Source: Micropterus salmoides (lineage: Eukaryota; Chordata; Actinopteri; Centrarchiformes; Centrarchidae). Taken from it: a stretch of 64,000 nucleotides of DNA. The notes under the pieces were generated by a model, which was given only the letters and a program-made list of their open reading frames with translations, searched no databases and was not told the origin of the DNA. The stretch's first letter is position 1. Every line of letters starts with the position of its first letter. Of this stretch, positions 22,491 through 34,273 are shown in pieces. The position numbers and the translations under genes are program-made. The stretch lies in NCBI RefSeq assembly GCF_014851395.1, contig NW_024043372.1, forward strand, positions 4,725,490 through 4,789,489, written 5' to 3'.

Positions 22491-22830
22491 TCAGGTGGAG
22501 TGTGGTTAGCTCACTTAGTGCCCGTCCAATGTACGAGACTGAGTCCTTATTGCTATAGCCTAGGTTTGAGTCCAGCCTATCACCCTTTGTAGCGGGTTGC
22601 CCCCTTTCACACTCCTCATTTCCTATTGCTATTCACTGTCCTGTCAGCAGTGGTTATCAATGTCGCCTCACAGCAAGAAGTTTGTGGGTTCGAACCTAGG
22701 TCTTCCAAGGCCTTTCTGTGTGGAGAGCCACAATGCCATGGGCATCCTGGTGATGGACACTAAGGATGAATCCCATTTCACCACTTGCCCCTACCCCTTC
22801 ATTTTGCAATTTCACACCTAGAGGTAAGGT
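22491..22830 (+). mobile_element. tRNA-like SINE pair
   Basis: Two tRNA-promoter-like blocks in a row. The first is gtggttagctcacttagtg with ggtttgagtccagcc. The second is tcgcctcacagcaagaag with gggttcgaacctaggtc and cctttctgtgtggag. Both resemble common fish SINE bodies with A and B box positions. Ends are not defined. Confidence 0.55.
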
Positions 22831-23089
22831 ATCCGGGTTCTTGTTGCAATACAGGGGTAACTACACAGCCCTCGAAACAGAGATGTTTCAGAGGCACATT
22901 TCAAACGGAGGGCTACGAGAAAGCTCCCAGAATGCATTGTTAGACTGAAGAAGTGAACCAAATGCCACACCAAGTTTATGCATTTTACAACAAAATGACA
23001 AAAAGTCACACCCCTATCGACCAAATTGTTCTTTTCTCTCTCTCACTCTATACACTATTTTCTTTCTATCTTCCTCCTAGCTCATACAC

Positions 23090-23400
23090 TATACTGCCAA
23101 AAGTTTTAGGTGGTGTATAAAATCAAGCACCTAGGCATGCAGACTGCTTCTACAAACATGTTTGAAACGAAAGGTCACTCTCAGGAGCTCAGTGAAAGCA
23201 TGGTACTGTGATAGGTTGCCACTTGTGCAATCCATCCAAGTCCATTCGTGAAATTTCCTCACTGCTAAATATCCCATGGTCAACTGTTAGTGGTATTATA
23301 ACAAAGTGGACGTGTTTGGGAACAACAGAAACTAAGCCACAAAGTGGTAGGCCACGTAAAATCACAGAGCGGGGTCAGCGCATTCTGAGGTAATTTTCAA
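23090..23400 (+). pseudogene. Tc1/mariner transposase, N-terminal remnant
   Basis: The 5' end reads cactatactgccaaaagt, a Tc1-like terminus. From about 23208 the plus strand encodes a helix-turn-helix DNA-binding region with IREISSLLNIPWSTVSGII and SGRPRKITERGQRILR. This matches the N-terminal recognition domain of fish Tc1-like transposases. The reading then ends, and the DDE catalytic domain is absent. It is a 3'-truncated, inactive copy. Confidence 0.8.
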
Positions 23401-23574
23401 TAGCATAGACTGGCACCAGACGTGACCATATTTGGACGAGACGGTGGACCCGGCTCGTGTGAAGCTAGCTATCTTGGTTAGCAAGATGCATCTGTAAGTC
23501 ATGTTAACTGTAAGTTTAACCAAGATGATAATTTTATCTAGCGAGCAACAGGCTTAAAACAAAATGTAATCACC

Positions 23575-25048
23575 AGAGAAAATGAACAGCCAACTCTTAA
23601 TTCTCTGGTTGAACTGGAAAATAACAAAATATTTGACAAGTTTCAATCTGGTTTCAGGAAGTACCACAGCACTGAGACTGCCCTGCTTAAAGTTACCAAT
23701 GACCTTTTAATGTCTGCTGATGAAAGCATGTGCTCAGTCCTGGTACTCCTGGACCTTAGCGCTGCTTTTGACACCATTGATCACAACATCATGTTAGACA
23801 GACTCAGGCACTGGGTGGGGATCTCTGGTACTGCCCTAGAATGGTTTTCATCTTACCTGTCAAATAGGAAGTTTTGCGTGTCTGTAAACAACTATGTCTC
23901 TTCGTTCTGTCCAGTTAAATATGGTGTGCCTCAGGGGTCGGTCTTAGGACCCATTTTGTTTTCCTTGTATCTGCTTCCCCTTGGACATATTATCCTTCAA
24001 CATGGTATTTCTTTTCATATTTATGCTGATGACACACAAATATACTTGCCCGTCAGATCCACAGACCCTGGAATGCTGAGTTCACTTAACAACTGCCTTT
24101 GTGAAGTTAAAAAATGGATGTCAAATAATTTCCTCCAGCTGAACTCAGACAAAAAAGAAATCCTGGTTATTGGGTCCCAGCAGATGCCATCTGTTGGTTC
24201 CCTACTAAATCACATTAAGCCTGTGGCAAAGAACCTTGGTGTTTGGTTTGATAGTAATTAAAATTTCGAGCAGCACACCACAAAGCTTCAATCATGTTTT
24301 TATCAACTTAGAAATATAGCAAAAATTTGATCTATGTTAACTTTTAAGGACACCGAGACCATTTTACACGCCTTCATCTCATCACCCCTGGATTATTGCA
24401 ACAGCCTTTTCACCTGTTTAACCCAAAAATCTATTGATCGACTCCAGACTGTCCAGAACTCAGCTGCCAGGCTTTTAACCAGAACAAAGAAATATGACTA
24501 CATTACTCCTATTTTAGCTTCATTACACTGGCTCCCAGTATGTTTTAGAATTGACTTTAAAATTCTATTGATCACTTTAAAAGCTCTTCATGGCCTCTCG
24601 CCTTGTTATATTTCTGACCTTTTAGTCCCATACGCACCAGCACGTACCTTGAGATCCTCGGGCAGAGGTCTGCTGTCTGTTCCAGAGTCTCGACTGAAAA
24701 CTAAAGGGGACAGAGCGTTTGCTGTCAGGGCCCCGAGGCTCTGGAACAGCCTGCCCGAGGAAATCAGGTCGGCTGAGTCAGCGAACTCTTTTAAGTCCCT
24801 TCTTAAAACATACTTTTATAGGAGAGCCTTTCCCGATCTTATTTGACTTTATTTTATCCCTTTTATTTTATTCTATTTTACTAATTTTATATTTATCTTA
24901 AATGTGTATTTTAGTCTCTTCAGTGTTTTCATGCTTTTATCTTGTATTGTTTTTGTATTATTGTCTTTTGGGTATTATTGTCTTTACACTTTGTAACTTG
25001 TTTTTACAAGTGCTCTACAAATAAAGATTATTATTATTATTATTATTG
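23575..25048 (+). mobile_element. L2-clade LINE, 5'-truncated
   Basis: Reverse transcriptase starts in frame near 23600 (FDKFQSGFRKYHSTETALL). It continues with LLDLSAAFDTIDHNI, the PQGSVLGPILF box and the catalytic IYADDTQIYL. After two in-frame stops (24259-24261 and about 24328) the same frame resumes at 24334-24846 with the C-terminal ASLHWLPV, RLWNSLPEEIR and FKSLLKTYFYRRAF marks. The element ends in aaataaagatt and an (ATT)n tail at about 25022-25048. These features are typical of fish L2 (Maui-like) LINEs. The endonuclease part is missing. It is not capable of retrotransposition. Confidence 0.9.
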
Positions 25049-25204
25049 TCTCTGGGGTTTTTTTGTGCCCACTTACTATGCCAACATTCTATGGAACTGT
25101 TAACTATTGATACCTTTTAAGTTAATGTTAATGTTAAATCACGGGCTTTTGTCAACCAGAGCTCTGCTGTAAACTGTGCCACAGACGTCCACTCCGTCGA
25201 TTGT

Positions 25205-25735
25205 CCGGCCGACCCCTTCTCCTCATGCCCAGTAGGGGGAGTGACTGACATCAGCCCCATTGGTGGTCCGACCGACTCCCACTACTCGTGCCCAGTCGGA
25301 GGATCGACTGACATCAGCCCCGTTGGTTGTCCGACCGACTCCCACTCCTCGAGCCCAGTCGGTGGATCGGTCAGTTTCTACTCTGTCGGTGATCCAACCG
25401 AGTCCTACTCCTCATGCCCAGTCGGAGGATCGACTGACATCAGCCCCATTGGTGGTCCGACCGACTCCCACTCCTCGAGCCCAGTCGGTGGATCGGTCAG
25501 TTTCTACTCTGCCGGTGATCCAACCGAGTCCTACTCCTCATGCCCAGTCGGAGGATCGACTAACATCAGCCCCGTTGGTGGTCCGACCAACTCCCACTAC
25601 TCGTGCCCAGTCGGAGGGTCGACTGACATCAGCCCTGTTGGTTGTCCGACCGACTCCCACTCCTCGAGCCCAGTCGGTGGATCGGTCGGTTTCTACTCTG
25701 CCAGTGATCCAACCGATATTTCGATTGTGAAGTAT
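25205..25735 (+). repeat. Coding-like minisatellite, 63/126-bp period
   Basis: Tandem 63-bp half-units alternate to give a 126-bp period, for example gtgatccaaccgag at about 25389 and 25515. Because 63 is divisible by three, more than one frame stays open. The longest run (25241-25774) repeats TDISPIGGPTDSHSSSPVGG-like units of 21 residues. No known domain. A related phrase, ctcctcgagtccagccgg, recurs near 27806, so the repeat may belong to a larger retroelement. I would not call it a gene without transcript evidence. Confidence 0.7.
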
Positions 25736-25739
25736 TTCT

Positions 25740-27560
25740 TGAATAACCCAGAATATGATCATGGCGTCTTTTGAACATTGAAAATAATTTATTAGCCTAA
25801 ATGTTTAGGCTCAAGAATTATTATCCTCACATGGGACTGAATGGAAATACAATAAAATATTTAAAAATTGTTACTTACTTACTGATTGAATCTCTAACTC
25901 TCAGTGACCTTTAATTGGGGGAAACAACAGAAAAGAAAAATCTTATTCATGCTCAGAGAGGAGACAAATACTGTGTGTCATGGCATTTGGGTTTTTTTTT
26001 GTTGTGTAATACATGCCTAGTTACTAATAATATACTGGAATACTTTTTATTGTTTGTGTTTCCTTGCATTACCCATAGGTGGTGGTTTCAGCTGTGAGAA
26101 ATGTCAGCAAGCCATACAGAAGAAGCTGCAGTTGGAACATCCAAGGAGCATGTGAATGCATAGTAAGCTGTTGGTTGTTAATGTTATGAAATCATATTAA
26201 TGTATAACTAATACCATCATGACGTGTTTGACTATGGTGAGAAGGAGATATAGTTAAATGCACATTTATCCAAAACAGAGCTGACATCAGATATTCTATG
26301 CTGGACCAACGGACCAGTAACTAGTTCTCGTCTACTGAAAACTGACAGCCACATAGTTTTGCCTAAAGGAGGCAACTGCATGAGCTTTCAATCCAGATTA
26401 CAGTGTGAAACGGATTGTGTCGAGAGTGAATCCTAGAAATCTAGTGTCATGGGAAGACCTGCTGTTTCTCTGCAGACCTTGGAACCCAGAGGTTGGAGAA
26501 AACCGGAGAGCTTGGAGCGGCGGCAATGGGTTAGGATGAGAACGGGTACCACTTGGGGGCATGTTAGGCCACGCCACTGAAGCAAGCTGTGGTTTGGAAG
26601 CGGTGTAGATATGGATTTTTGGTAAAACTGTGCCTCTGACTTGGGGACCCAATCTAGAATAATGGCCATTTAATCGTCTAAGTGTATAGAGAAAGTGTAC
26701 GCAACTTTTCAGGAGTAGTTTCCTCAACCGGGTGGATGTTCTCCCTTTCGGGTAGTTGCCCTTCGAGGGATCTTTTAGTTGGCGGTTAGTGAGGAAAAGG
26801 CATGATAAGAAGATCAAGATTAGTAGAGTAGTTTACGATGTGTTTGAGTAAACTAGTGTGCTGAAGAACAGGAGATGAAGATGAAGAACGGGAGATGAAA
26901 GAATTAGGATTAGCTGATGGAGAGGACCAGGATAGGGGAGGGCTGCAGAGTCGGGCTCGTGGAGCATTGGATGTGGGCTATTTGACGAGATCACACTACT
27001 GCCAGTGCTTCCTATGTTGTAGGACGAGCGGTGAGGACTGCGGAGCAGACGGAGCGACCCGTGGAGCCGCTGGGCCATGGGACGGAGGAATCGGCCGAGT
27101 AAGTGTTTGCCGTTGCCAAGAGCTGGCGAATTATGGAACATTTCACTCTTATATAAGCCCTCTTTTTAACCTGTGGCATGACATTGATTTTAGTTCGGCT
27201 TTTTAAACTTATAAACATTATTTTAAATGTGGTAATAAATTGTTAAAGTTATTTTCGCCTTTGTGGTTTGTTACTGCTCTGCTCCAAACCCAATTTGAAA
27301 GAACCTGTGTGTCTGTGAGTACTAGGGCTCATTCCCTAGGTGGCGTTGTTGGTGTGCCTTTCAAAATATGTTTCTGAGATTTTTTAATTGAGAATTTTAT
27401 TTGTGTACCAGCTGCACGACCGATAATTTGCTGTTGTTGTTGGCTGGATACTTTTAAAAGATATTTTTAGTTAAACCTTTTAATTGTAACTTTTATCACG
27501 AACGGCCACGCCACATTATAATAAATAAATTTATGTTAAGCTTTCTCCATTGTTGCGGCC
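25740..27560. other. Unassigned stretch
   Basis: Several open frames on both strands (26398-26817 minus, 26895-27206 plus) show no recognisable domain. The 26.4-27.2 kb part is GC-richer than its surroundings, with a regular look like decayed retroelement coding sequence, but I cannot name it. Confidence 0.35.
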
Positions 27561-29200
27561 TGAGAGCCTGGGTCGTAACACCCTGCTAGTTAGTTTTTTC
27601 CCTGTGGTTTTACATTTCACTGCTGCCTGTTTGTTTTGGATCATTGTTTCTTTTAGAGTTCCAGTAAAGCTCTGTCTATCTTGAACAACTATTGACTTTG
27701 TCTCCAGTGTTGTAGCAAAGTCCAAACACCAATGTCACATGTGATCAGACAGACACAGCAACTCCTGTTTCCTCTGTTCCATTAGCTACATGGCCAACTC
27801 CAGCTCCTCGAGTCCAGCCGGCGGCCAAACGCCTGCTCCCATGGTTTGGTCATGGACCCAGCTGACTCCTGTACCCGGTGTCCTGTCCTGTCCGACTCCT
27901 AACCCTGTTCAGCTGCATGCTAATTCCTGTCCCTGCCACTGCTGCTGAGCCACAGCAACAACAATGAAACAACATAAGTTAATAATAAGCCAACAGTGAA
28001 GGAGGAAGTCAGTAGACTCATTGTCTCAAACAACTTCAATCACAATACCGTACACAATAACTTCTGTTACCACCTGGGTCAAGGCTGGTAACAAAAAGGG
28101 AGGCCTCACACAGATAATAAGAACAAAAGTGGTTTATTTAACTCAAACTAACAAACAACTTAACTAAGTTGGTGGCGTGGGTAGATATGAGGAACATCAG
28201 TCATGTCAGAAGTGTGTGGATGAGTGAGGATGAAGTGTAATAAATGTTGGTGGGTGCAGCAAATCAAACAAAGGAACAAAAGCTGAGGTTGAAGCAGCAG
28301 GCCAGCAGAGAGAGTGATTTCTAGAAAGGCGGCCCTTTTATGTCCTCTAGGAAGCCCAACCCAGATGGGTAGGTAGACGCATTGGACCCTCCCAGCTCTA
28401 CCTACAAGCCACACCCAGAATCTGCAAAACAGAGAAGACATACAGGCAGGCAGACTGGGGAAGTCTTCACACTACAAACTTCTTAAAAGAATAACAGAAT
28501 TTATTCACTTTAGCACGGATTAACAATCACAACTTCAGTAAATAAACCACTACTATCTAATCTAAGTCAAACAACAAACCTACAACAATCAGCAAACGCA
28601 GAGATAATGTGTTGTTTGTGTGTGTAAGTCAAGGTAGATGTGTGTTAACACAAAGGGAGAAGGTGAGAGAAAGAGAGGGTGGCCGGAGGGATGGAAATAA
28701 AGTTTTTGGTCCACCTGACACTGTGGCATGTGGATTCTAAAATCAACCAACTCCTACCAATCCTCAACTATTTTACTAGCCAACTTTTTCTTGTTAACCG
28801 GCGTTGTACGTGCATATGAATGATAATACAAGTTGTACAATATTCAAACACTTTTATTTCATAAGCTGAAAATACTGACATTCTCTCTTTCACTCTCATG
28901 CACACATAGCACACACACTCACACCCCGACACACAAACCATGAAACATTCCTTCAGCTATGCTCATGCCCAGTCCCAGTTCAATGTCCCTCTTCTGTTCA
29001 GAATCAGATTTTTGAAGTTTCAGGGGCGCTTTCCTAAGCACTCTGTTGGCACTACTTTGCCTTACATGGCATTATGTTGGGGATTAGGGTTTAGATGCCA
29101 TCAAGATTTATAATATTACTATAATTTAATAATTAATACAATAATATAATTTAAAGTTATATTATCTTTATGGCACCACACTTGAAACAACATAACTTAA
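27561..29200. other. Unassigned repeat-like stretch
   Basis: It contains an attagctacatggccaactc and ctcctcgagtccagccgg section related to the 25.2-25.7 kb minisatellite. No gene is supported. Confidence 0.35.
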
Positions 29201-29204
29201 CAGC

Positions 29205-29880
29205 CCAGTGTTTCCCACACATATGCTTTACTTAGGCAGACCGCCCAGGGAGATTGTCCAGTGCGGGCAAAAGTGCAGGCTATTGATGACTATGCCCCGC
29301 CTCCAACTACAAAGGTGCTCATGCGTTTTTTGGGGTTTGTGGGTTATTACCGATGTTTTTGTTGCTCCTCTCACAAACCTGTTGAAAGCAAATGTTAAAT
29401 ATGTTTGGTCCGCAGAGTGTCAGAAGGCGTTTGAGAGTGTGAAGGCTCTTATGTGTAATGTTCCAGTTTTGGCTGCTACTCAATGGGAAAAGGCTTTCAA
29501 ACTTGAGATAGACGCTAGCTATGTGGGTGCAGGTGCAGTGTTGTTGCAGGCTGATGATTTGGGGTTGACAAGCCGGTCTGTTTCTCTTCAAGGAAATTCA
29601 ACAAACACCGGCTGAATTATTCAGTTATTAAAAATGAAACCTTAGTTTTGGTCTTGGCTTTGCAATATTTTCATGTGTTCATGTCAGTTGTGTGCCTGTG
29701 GTGGTCTTCACAGATCATAACCCTTTGACCTTTCTTAGTTCTTTGCAGTGTCCTAACCAGTGGCTGGTTCATTGGGCCCTTTTCCTGCATTCCTACAGCT
29801 TGGACATTTGTCATATTAAGGGGCCTTTCTCGGTAGTGGTGAGTCTCGGTACGCTTTGTGGCTTTTCGCTTGTGGTATGA
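29205..29880 (+). pseudogene. Ty3/gypsy pol fragment (RT end and RNase H)
   Basis: Around 29325 one frame reads RFLGFVGYYR. The next reads VAPLTNLLKANVKYVWS, AFESVKALM and FKLEIDASYVGAGAVLLQ, the RT-RNase H connection of gypsy elements with the RNase H aspartate in LEIDAS. After further frameshifts, VVVFTDHNPLTFL and LDICHIKG (29692-29850) continue the RNase H. Protease, integrase and LTRs are not seen. At least three frame breaks make it a dead fragment. Confidence 0.85.
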
Positions 29881-30880
29881 AAGCAAACGAACCAACCACA
29901 GGATTTTATGGTAGCAGAGATGTGATTGGAGCATTATTTCCAAAGCTAAACCACTAATAAATCCATCTTCTGACCGAAAAATGTGTTCAGCGATCTTATA
30001 ATTGATCTGTATAAGCCACTATGATTATGAAAATCATTTGGTAACATATACTTATCAGCGCTGGTAGGTATTTTCCCTGATTAAACGGTTAACTGTTTTA
30101 CGTTATTATTCATAATAGGCTATGCAGTTGATCCGCGGTCTAACAATACTAATCAAGCTTATAATAAATGATTACTTCATGAGCTCTTTGCGATACAGAT
30201 CAGAAGCATTAAAGTGCTGCATAAACTTCAGTCAGTCACCGGAGTTTGATTTCCGCACGTGGGTCCTGATGATGAAGGATGACAATCAACAAAGCTGTCC
30301 AATCAACAAGTTACCTATAAGTCTGTGTAACGTCATGGTTACTTCTCTGGTTCATTTGTAAAACTGCAGTGTGAACATGAACTGGACCAGAACTAAAATG
30401 CAACAGTGTATCTTTGATCTTCCGGATCAAATGAACCGAACTACAGGTGTGAAAGCAAGTTGGTGCATCCTTGTGGCCTATAGTGTTCTAAGGCACACAC
30501 CATGTAATCACAACATTTCTGGTTCAGTTCTGACTTGACTTTCTTGCATGTCATCCCCCACTATCTCTCTCACTTCACTTCACTTTTATATCTCTACGGG
30601 TAAACTATCAATTAAACATAATTTAATAAAACATTTATGGGTACATCTGGTATGCCACAATAGTTTGATTTGTGCTGATCAGTCAACACATCACACATGA
30701 ATGTCATTTCTCTGGTAAAAAGAAACCACATTTCCATCGAGAAGATATAGCGTGCTGACATCAAAACCCACCATCTCATGCACACAAGGCTGAGTGTGAA
30801 TATATATTTATAACGCATACATACAGTACGTGTGCATGTGCAAAGTGTGTGTGTGCAGATTTAGTGACTTGTCTGGGACC
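29881..30880. other. Upstream region of the ADP-ribosyltransferase gene
   Basis: No gene or clear repeat. It contains the presumed distal promoter. Confidence 0.4.
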
Positions 30881-30888
30881 AGGCAGGG

Positions 30889-30898
30889 TATATATAAG
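30889..30898 (+). promoter_or_regulatory. TATA box of the ADP-ribosyltransferase gene
   Basis: TATATATAAG, followed at the usual distance by a likely first non-coding exon (about 30920-30967) ending in CTG and the donor gtgagc. Confidence 0.65.
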
Positions 30899-31101
30899 TC
30901 ACGGAAATTCACAAGTCATTGTCTGGTCAAAGACTTTGATCTGAACAACTTCTCCTCTGAAAGTCTGGTGAGCTGTTTTTTCAGAACACATTCTAAGCTT
31001 GAAAAACTATAAGATTTACAATTTATCATGCCAGCTTTTTAAAAATCATTACTGATGTCAGATGTTATCTGTGTGTATGTGTTATGGGTGTGTAAATTCA
31101 G

Positions 31102-33109
31102 AAGCGTTTTGGCTACCTGCCGAGATGAAGTGTAACAAGCTGATTTTGGCCCCACTCTGTTTGATCCTTTGCTGGATGCTGCCTGTAGACTCCAAGAAGG
31201 TAAGTGGCACTTTACACCCAGTTACATCTAAGATATGTGAAATTCTTAAAACTTGACAAATGTTAACACAGTGTGAATATATACTCATATACTGTAAAAC
31301 TTCAATTAAAAGCCTTGTCCCGTTTAAACACCTGTTATGTTTTTATAGAAGTTCTTTGGATGTATAAAACATCTGCCCTCTTTGAGCTAAGCTGCTTAGA
31401 TCACACATACAAATATAAACGTTTAAACCTTTAGTCAATATGGACATGCTACACATCATTAGATAGGTTAGATTCTCCACAGTTTAATTGTTCAGTTCAT
31501 TTTACGCAACACAATATATTTTTGTTCATATTATATTATAAATTCATATTTACTGGTATGGTAAACAAGAGAGACAAAAAAAGAAGCGGTGACTCCCGAC
31601 ATTTAAAGCGGTCATAAATCAGAATTTGTTTATATTGCTTTAGTCCCTAAGGGTCCAACAACAAAAGAATAAATATGTTTTATCATAAAAATGCATCCAA
31701 ATCAAATAACAACAGTAATCTTTAGCTTTAAGGCTTTTATCCTACGGTATTCTATCTCTCTCTTTCTGTGCATGAGGTTGGATGTGCTGTCTCTCAGAGC
31801 TAGATCAAATTAATACTTCATAATTGACTGGTTGAAATAAACAATTTGATTGTGGCCTTTTTCCCATGTTTGCTTTTGTGCAAAAGGAATTGGTTTCGAG
31901 CACCCTAAATAAATATGCTCTTGTGGGAGAAACAAGTACTGCAAATTATTGCGTCTTAATAAGCAAAGCAGTTATGGATACTAACACTCAAACACACTAC
32001 AATCTGACTATCAACCAAACTGCACCAGTGAGTCTCTCCAAACTCTGCAGGCAGCCATGAAGCATACTGTCTGACAGCGGTGCAGGAATGAATCTGGCGA
32101 GTCTCAGGGCTCACAAGCAGTATATTCAGTATTCACGAGTAGCAGTACAGTTCATACAGGTAGTGATGAGGGAATAGAATATGTATGAGAGCTGGTACCA
32201 ACATGTAAGTTGAGTCTAGTACAAGATTTGGGTTTGCAGAAGTACAGAATGTCTCAGCAGCAAAAGTATCATAAAGTAAGCTACACTTTGTTAAAGCGGT
32301 GCAAACTGCATTTAATTCATGACCTTCCTTCCCATCTGTTCTTCCTTCCCATCCAGATCAGTTACATCTTCAGTCTGCGAGATGCTAACCAGGTCATCCC
32401 ATTGAACATGGCTGAAGATGCTGTTGATGACATGTACTTTGGCTGCAACGAAACAATGACGGAAATGATCAAAGACAAATACTTTAAAAGTGAAATGAAA
32501 AATAGCCAATTTGCAAATGTCTGGAAAAAAGCAGAACATTGTGCAAACAAGAAACTAGAACCAATCGATAAAGGGGAGGAGGCTCTAACTAAGGAGCATA
32601 AGCAAGCAATCTGTGTTTATACATCTGATAATCAAAAGTTTTATGGGATATTCAACGGAGCAGTCCGGACCAACAGAAAAATCTATCGAAAATCCTTTGC
32701 ATTCCACTCCTTACATTTCTGGCTAACATCTGCCGTTCAGATCCTCAGTAACAACAAAAAATGTCACACAACTTACCGCAGAACAAATCTTGTGCTTTCT
32801 GGCAATGTCAACGATATAATTCGGTTTGGTTTCTTTGCCTCCAGCTCTAAAAGAACAGACCTGACAAAATTTGGTAGTAAGACATGCTTTCAAATTGAGA
32901 CTTGTTTTGGTGCTTTTCTGAAAAAATATCCATACCTTAACGAAAAAGAGCAAGAGGTCCTCATCCCCCCCTATGAAATGTTCAAGATAACTAAGAAACT
33001 GGAGAACAAATATAAAGAACATCTGAGTGACTGTGAGACTGTGTATTACCTGAAGAGTGCAGGGTTTCAGAGCAATATAAACTGCCACGTGGCAAAAATG
33101 CATAATTAA
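31102..33109 (+). CDS. Secreted ecto-ADP-ribosyltransferase, arginine type
   Basis: Two coding exons. Exon 31102-31199 follows the acceptor aattcag and opens with ATG at 31125. It encodes a leader, MKCNKLILAPLCLILCWMLP, and ends AAGAAG then gtaagt. Exon 32357-33109 follows a pyrimidine-rich stretch and ccatccag; both junctions are phase 0. The predicted protein is 275 residues. Family marks are QVIPLNMAEDAVDDMY near the N-terminus, the NAD-binding Arg in TTYRRT (about 166), the serine in FFASSS (about 187) and the catalytic E-x-E as EQEVLIPPYE (about 223-225). This R-S-ExE set is that of arginine-specific mono-ADP-ribosyltransferases, which transfer ADP-ribose from NAD to proteins outside the cell. 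The C-terminus lacks a hydrophobic GPI signal, so secretion is likelier than membrane anchoring. The open frame upstream of 32357 is intron read-through. Confidence 0.9.
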
Positions 33110-33378
33110 TAAAAGACTCATGGTTCTTCTTCAACTGGTGCAGCAAAGCCAAAACTAAGTTGAGAGTTTAGTCTTCAGACAACTATGTGCACATAGAAGT
33201 CATGCTTGGGGGTTCTTTAATTATTGAAGGATATAGGGTTTCATTCTTCCCCAACATGTTATACTGTACATCAACAATTTCTAAAAGGCATTTGTGATGT
33301 GTTTTTTTCATTTATCAGCATTTCTATAGGCAAAAAAAAAATGTTTTGTTTAGAAATTTTCTGAATTAAATCAATAAA
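33108..33378 (+). terminator. Polyadenylation signals of the ADP-ribosyltransferase gene
   Basis: AATAAA overlaps the stop region at 33108-33113. A second AATAAA at 33373-33378 is better placed for a ~270-base 3' UTR. Confidence 0.5.
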
Positions 33379-33599
33379 TTTCTTAACAATAACGTTTGTT
33401 TCGTTTATCTTGGTGAAAAGCAGTTAAGTTAATGTACCAACAAGTTGATAGATGTGAACGTCATTCACTGTTAAATAAGTCTCTTTTTCAAAATGGGGAT
33501 TTAATTAGAAATTGGGATTTTTGTTAATCAGAATTGTGGATAATGTTTTACATTACACATAGGCCTGCTGCCTTTACTTGCAATCATGTGCCTCGTGCC

Positions 33600-33725
33600 C
33601 ACCTGGGTCCTGTACCACGAAGCAGGATTTGAGCGTATCGAGGTAACTTCGGGGTTAATTCTGGGTTTTCAGTACCACGACGGTGGTTCACTTTACCCGG
33701 GTATATCACCATGGTAAATTATGCT
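33600..33725. repeat. DNA transposon end fragment
   Basis: The run gggtcctgtaccacgaagca to agtaccacgacggtgg resembles a frequent fish element terminus. The other end is not found. Confidence 0.35.
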
Positions 33726-33891
33726 CAGGGCTGGATTGGTGGTCTGGCATACCGGGAAAATGCCGGGTGGGCCGACGCACCTTTGGGGCTGGTGTAAAGT
33801 AAATTATTTATTTATATAACTGGGCCAACGACCGGACCATAAAGCATAGACAGCGGCCCATTGGGTGATTCTCTATACTGTCTCTATACTG

Positions 33892-33930
33892 TCTCAGCCC
33901 TGTCACTGTTAGCGAGTGACAGGGCTGAGA
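33892..33930. other. Perfect hairpin, 16-bp arms
   Basis: TCTCAGCCCTGTCACT at 33892-33907 pairs perfectly with AGTGACAGGGCTGAGA at 33915-33930 across the loop gttagcg. It lies inside the hAT-like remnant. Confidence 0.9.
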
Positions 33931-34223
33931 GAGAGAGAGCAGGAGGAGAGAGGAGGTGAAGCGGTGAGCATGAGTAGCTCAACCTGTAGGGAGGGAGCAG
34001 GGAGGGAGCAGGGAGGGTCATTTACACGTTGCCAGATCATTTTTAAGGGGCTTTAGCCACAAATACAACATAAAAAATATTTTCCATATTAGGCTAATAT
34101 GAAATAATCCTCACCAGGCAGCCTGTCTCGCAGCTCTTCAGAGAGCGGAGGCTACTCGCAATACTATTACTACATTTTGTTTGAAGTTCAGGTAACATGA
34201 CCCCCCCGCCGTTACTGCCTGCC

Positions 34224-34226
<3 letters not shown>

Positions 34227-34272
<46 letters not shown>
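34227..34272. repeat. (AG)23 microsatellite
   Basis: Uninterrupted AG dinucleotide run of 46 bases. Confidence 0.97.

Positions 34273-34273
<1 letters not shown>

Noticed and set aside
22491..22830. True tRNA gene
   Set aside because: Only A/B-box-like stretches embedded in SINE-like sequence. No foldable full tRNA was seen.
26398..27218. Overlapping ORFs as a host gene
   Set aside because: Frames on both strands overlap without domains or consistent splice sites. Left unassigned.
32210..32356. N-terminal 49 codons of the 299-codon ADP-ribosyltransferase frame
   Set aside because: They are intron read-through. A pyrimidine-rich acceptor at 32356 and a separate leader exon at 31125-31199 explain the start.
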